64,000 nucleotides of DNA from Enterocola sp045611845 (GTDB taxonomy: Bacteria > Bacteroidota > Bacteroidia > Bacteroidales > Paludibacteraceae), in NCBI GenBank assembly GCA_045611845.1, contig JAZKXZ010000018.1, forward strand, positions 22,804-86,803. Reading direction: 5' to 3'. The notes under the pieces were generated by a model. It did not search any database and had not been told where the DNA came from. It saw only the letters and a list, made by a program, of their open reading frames with translations. Position 1 is the stretch's first letter. Each line of letters opens with the position of its first letter. Shown here piece after piece: positions 62,308 to 64,000 of this stretch. Made by a program: the position numbers and the translations under genes.

Positions 62308-62778
62308 ATGAGAGGCATTATCTTACTTATAGCATTTATACTATTTGGAATAATTATTTTTCTTCTAAATAAGTTTGCTCGCCCTAAAAAGGCGGCAAAA
62401 CAAGAGGAAACTGCACCTACTGAGACTGTTGCCCAGAAAGTGGAAGAAGCGCCAAAGGCAGAGGAAGAAGAATATGAAAGGCCTGATGGTTGTTGTGGTG
62501 CCCACGAGGTGTGTGAAAACGAGAGCCTTCTTGCCACAAACGCAAAAATCGTTTATTTCGACGACGAAGAACTAGATGCTTTTAAGGATAGAGAGCCAGA
62601 GTCTTATACCGACGAGGAAATTGCTCAGTTTGACGAAGTGTTTATGACTCTAAGAGAAAACGAGCTTGTAGATTGGCTAAAAAGCCTTCAACTACGCCAC
62701 GTACCTCTGCCAGAGTGCATAAAAGAACAAGCCTTAATGATAATATCAGAACGCAGAAACAACCCTGCAAACGAATAA
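62308..62778 (+). CDS. Small single-pass membrane protein with a CCGAHEVC motif
   Basis: The 156-residue protein begins with one transmembrane helix (GIILLIAFILFGIIIFLL). A Glu/Ala-rich linker and the motif DGCCGAHEVCENESLL follow, then an acidic helical domain. The cysteines and histidine could bind a metal. It is tightly packed, 4 bp after the SDR and 4 bp before the methyltransferase. No named family is recognised. Confidence 0.75.
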   Translation: MRGIILLIAFILFGIIIFLLNKFARPKKAAKQEETAPTETVAQKVEEAPKAEEEEYERPDGCCGAHEVCENESLLATNAKIVYFDDEELDAFKDREPESYTDEEIAQFDEVFMTLRENELVDWLKSLQLRHVPLPECIKEQALMIISERRNNPANE

Positions 62779-62782
62779 TAAT

Positions 62783-63964
62783 ATGCAAGAATACTTAGCC
62801 AAAACCCTTCAAGGACTAGAGGGTGTATTAGCCGACGAACTTAGAGCACTTGGTGCTAAAGATATTGAAATTCAACGCAGAGCCGTAAGTTTCAAAGGAG
62901 ATAAAAAAATCCTTTACAAGGCTAATTTTTGGCTTCGTACTGCATTACGCATTCTTAAACCTGTGGCTGTTTTTGAGGTAAAAAGCCCAGATGATGTTTA
63001 CACTGCAATTAAAAAACTAAAACTTGAAGAGTTTATCACAGCAGACAAAACATTTTCTATAGACACGACCCTATATTCTGAACAAATAAACCACTCTCGC
63101 TACGTTACCTACAAGGCAAAAGATGCTATAGTAGATTATTTTACAGAAAAATATGGCAAACGTCCTTCTGTGAGCGTGTCAAATCCTGATATTTATTTCA
63201 ACCTACATATTTCTCACACCACCTGCACCCTATCGCTAGATAGTTCTGGTGCTCCACTTTTCAAACGTGGATATAGAGTGGCACAAACAGAAGCTCCTAT
63301 CAATGAGGTGCTAGCTGCTGGTATGCTACTAATGTCGGGTTGGAAAGGTCAATGCGACTTTATTGAACCAATGTGCGGTAGTGGCACTATCGCCATAGAA
63401 GCTGCTATGATAGCACTAAATATGGCCCCAGGTCTGTTTAGAAAAGAGTTTGCTTTTGAAAGATGGACAGATTTCGACAGAGATATGTTTGATGAAATTT
63501 ACAACGACGACTCTAAAGAAAGAGAGTTTTTCCACAAAATCTATGCATCAGATATTTCTGCTAAAGCTATTGGCATAGCAAATGCAAATATTAAAAGTGC
63601 AGGTCTAACTAAATACATTGAAACTCAAGTATTAGATATGGCAGAACTGCCTATACAAGAAAAACCTGTGCATGCCGTATTCAACCCTCCATACGGTGAA
63701 CGTCTAAACGACTTTTCACTAAAACAATTATATTCTTCTATTGGTACTACCCTAAAACACAAGTTTCCAGGTTCTAACGCATGGATTATCAGCTCTTCTA
63801 TGGTAGGTTTTGACAATATTGGACTAAAACCAACCAAGAAAATTGCCCTTATCAATGGCGATTTGAAATGCGACTTCAGACAATACAGCATCTTCTCTGG
63901 AAAAATGAAGGAATTCAAGAGAGATTCTAAGAAAGATTTCAAGAAAGATTTTAAACGTCGTTAA
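62783..63964 (+). CDS. THUMP-domain RNA methyltransferase (RlmL/Trm-like)
   Basis: The 393-residue protein has an N-terminal ferredoxin-like/THUMP region (about 1-155) and a class I SAM methyltransferase domain. The latter has the SAM motif IEPMCGSGTIAIEAAM and the catalytic N-P-P-Y in FNPPYGERLND. It is equivalent to the N-terminal half of E. coli RlmL, which makes m2G2445 in 23S rRNA. The C-terminus is a Lys-rich tail (KRDSKKDFKKDFKRR), probably for RNA binding. Confidence 0.9.
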   Translation: MQEYLAKTLQGLEGVLADELRALGAKDIEIQRRAVSFKGDKKILYKANFWLRTALRILKPVAVFEVKSPDDVYTAIKKLKLEEFITADKTFSIDTTLYSEQINHSRYVTYKAKDAIVDYFTEKYGKRPSVSVSNPDIYFNLHISHTTCTLSLDSSGAPLFKRGYRVAQTEAPINEVLAAGMLLMSGWKGQCDFIEPMCGSGTIAIEAAMIALNMAPGLFRKEFAFERWTDFDRDMFDEIYNDDSKEREFFHKIYASDISAKAIGIANANIKSAGLTKYIETQVLDMAELPIQEKPVHAVFNPPYGERLNDFSLKQLYSSIGTTLKHKFPGSNAWIISSSMVGFDNIGLKPTKKIALINGDLKCDFRQYSIFSGKMKEFKRDSKKDFKKDFKRR

Positions 63965-64000
63965 CACTTAACAACCGTTAATTTTAACATTTGCGAAATG

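Noticed and set aside
1..64000. tRNA or rRNA genes
   Set aside because: None recognised: no tRNA-like GTTCRANNC arm with a matching acceptor stem and no rRNA-like sequence was seen, though a covariance search was not possible.

Overview
The window is AT-rich chromosomal DNA from a member of the Bacteroidota, most likely the order Bacteroidales. Three things point there. Promoters follow the phylum's TTTG / TAnnTTTG (-33/-7) pattern with about 20 bp between boxes. Several secreted proteins end in type IX secretion (T9SS) type A sorting domains. The core genes (argR-GNAT-argG-argC-argD, class I fumarase, rpoN, a PCMD-domain protein, an NSS transporter) form a typical gut-Bacteroidales set. The species cannot be named from sequence alone.

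Layout. 1-3067 (-) is the 5' part of a giant secreted protein with InlB-type B repeats and the start of a CotH-like domain. 3.4-8.1 kb is an accessory patch: PIN toxin module 1, purT, a Dabb protein, a HEPN/MNT toxin-antitoxin pair, and an Abi_2 gene preceded by a truncated copy of itself and of its structured leader. 8.5-17.7 kb (+) is a three-gene secreted-protein operon (A1-A2-A3). 17.9-28.8 kb is a second accessory block: two overlapping DUF262 genes, PIN module 2, an orphan HNH fragment, a GNAT toxin module, then cysS, a secreted alpha-amylase and PIN module 3. 28.8-38.8 kb (-) is a second copy of the three-gene operon (B3-B2-B1), paralogous to A and facing it. The three large loci share a promoter leader with a 36-bp imperfect palindrome. 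The start codons of the first genes lie in a perfect CATACGTATG palindrome.

From 39 kb the window is mostly housekeeping: a candidate structured ncRNA, plsC, rpoN, a 2-hydroxyacid dehydrogenase, an OmpA/PD40 protein, a helix-hairpin-helix protein, an NSS transporter, the arginine operon, fumarase, an acyl-CoA ligase, a LytTR regulator and polA. The right end (58.4-64 kb) is a probable co-directional unit: a PCMD protein, a steroid 5-alpha-reductase family membrane protein, an Old Yellow Enzyme-type oxidoreductase, a short-chain dehydrogenase, a small membrane protein and an rRNA methyltransferase. The middle three match the composition of known gut steroid/bile-acid reduction clusters (5AR, 5BR, HSDH).

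The strongest candidates for undescribed biology are: the duplicated surface operon with its shared leader; the three PIN cassettes with a very short, conserved partner protein; the duplicated Abi_2 leader RNA; the steroid-reductase-like trio; and several families of dispersed hairpins and heptamer repeats. All functional calls come from reading the sequence; no database search was possible.
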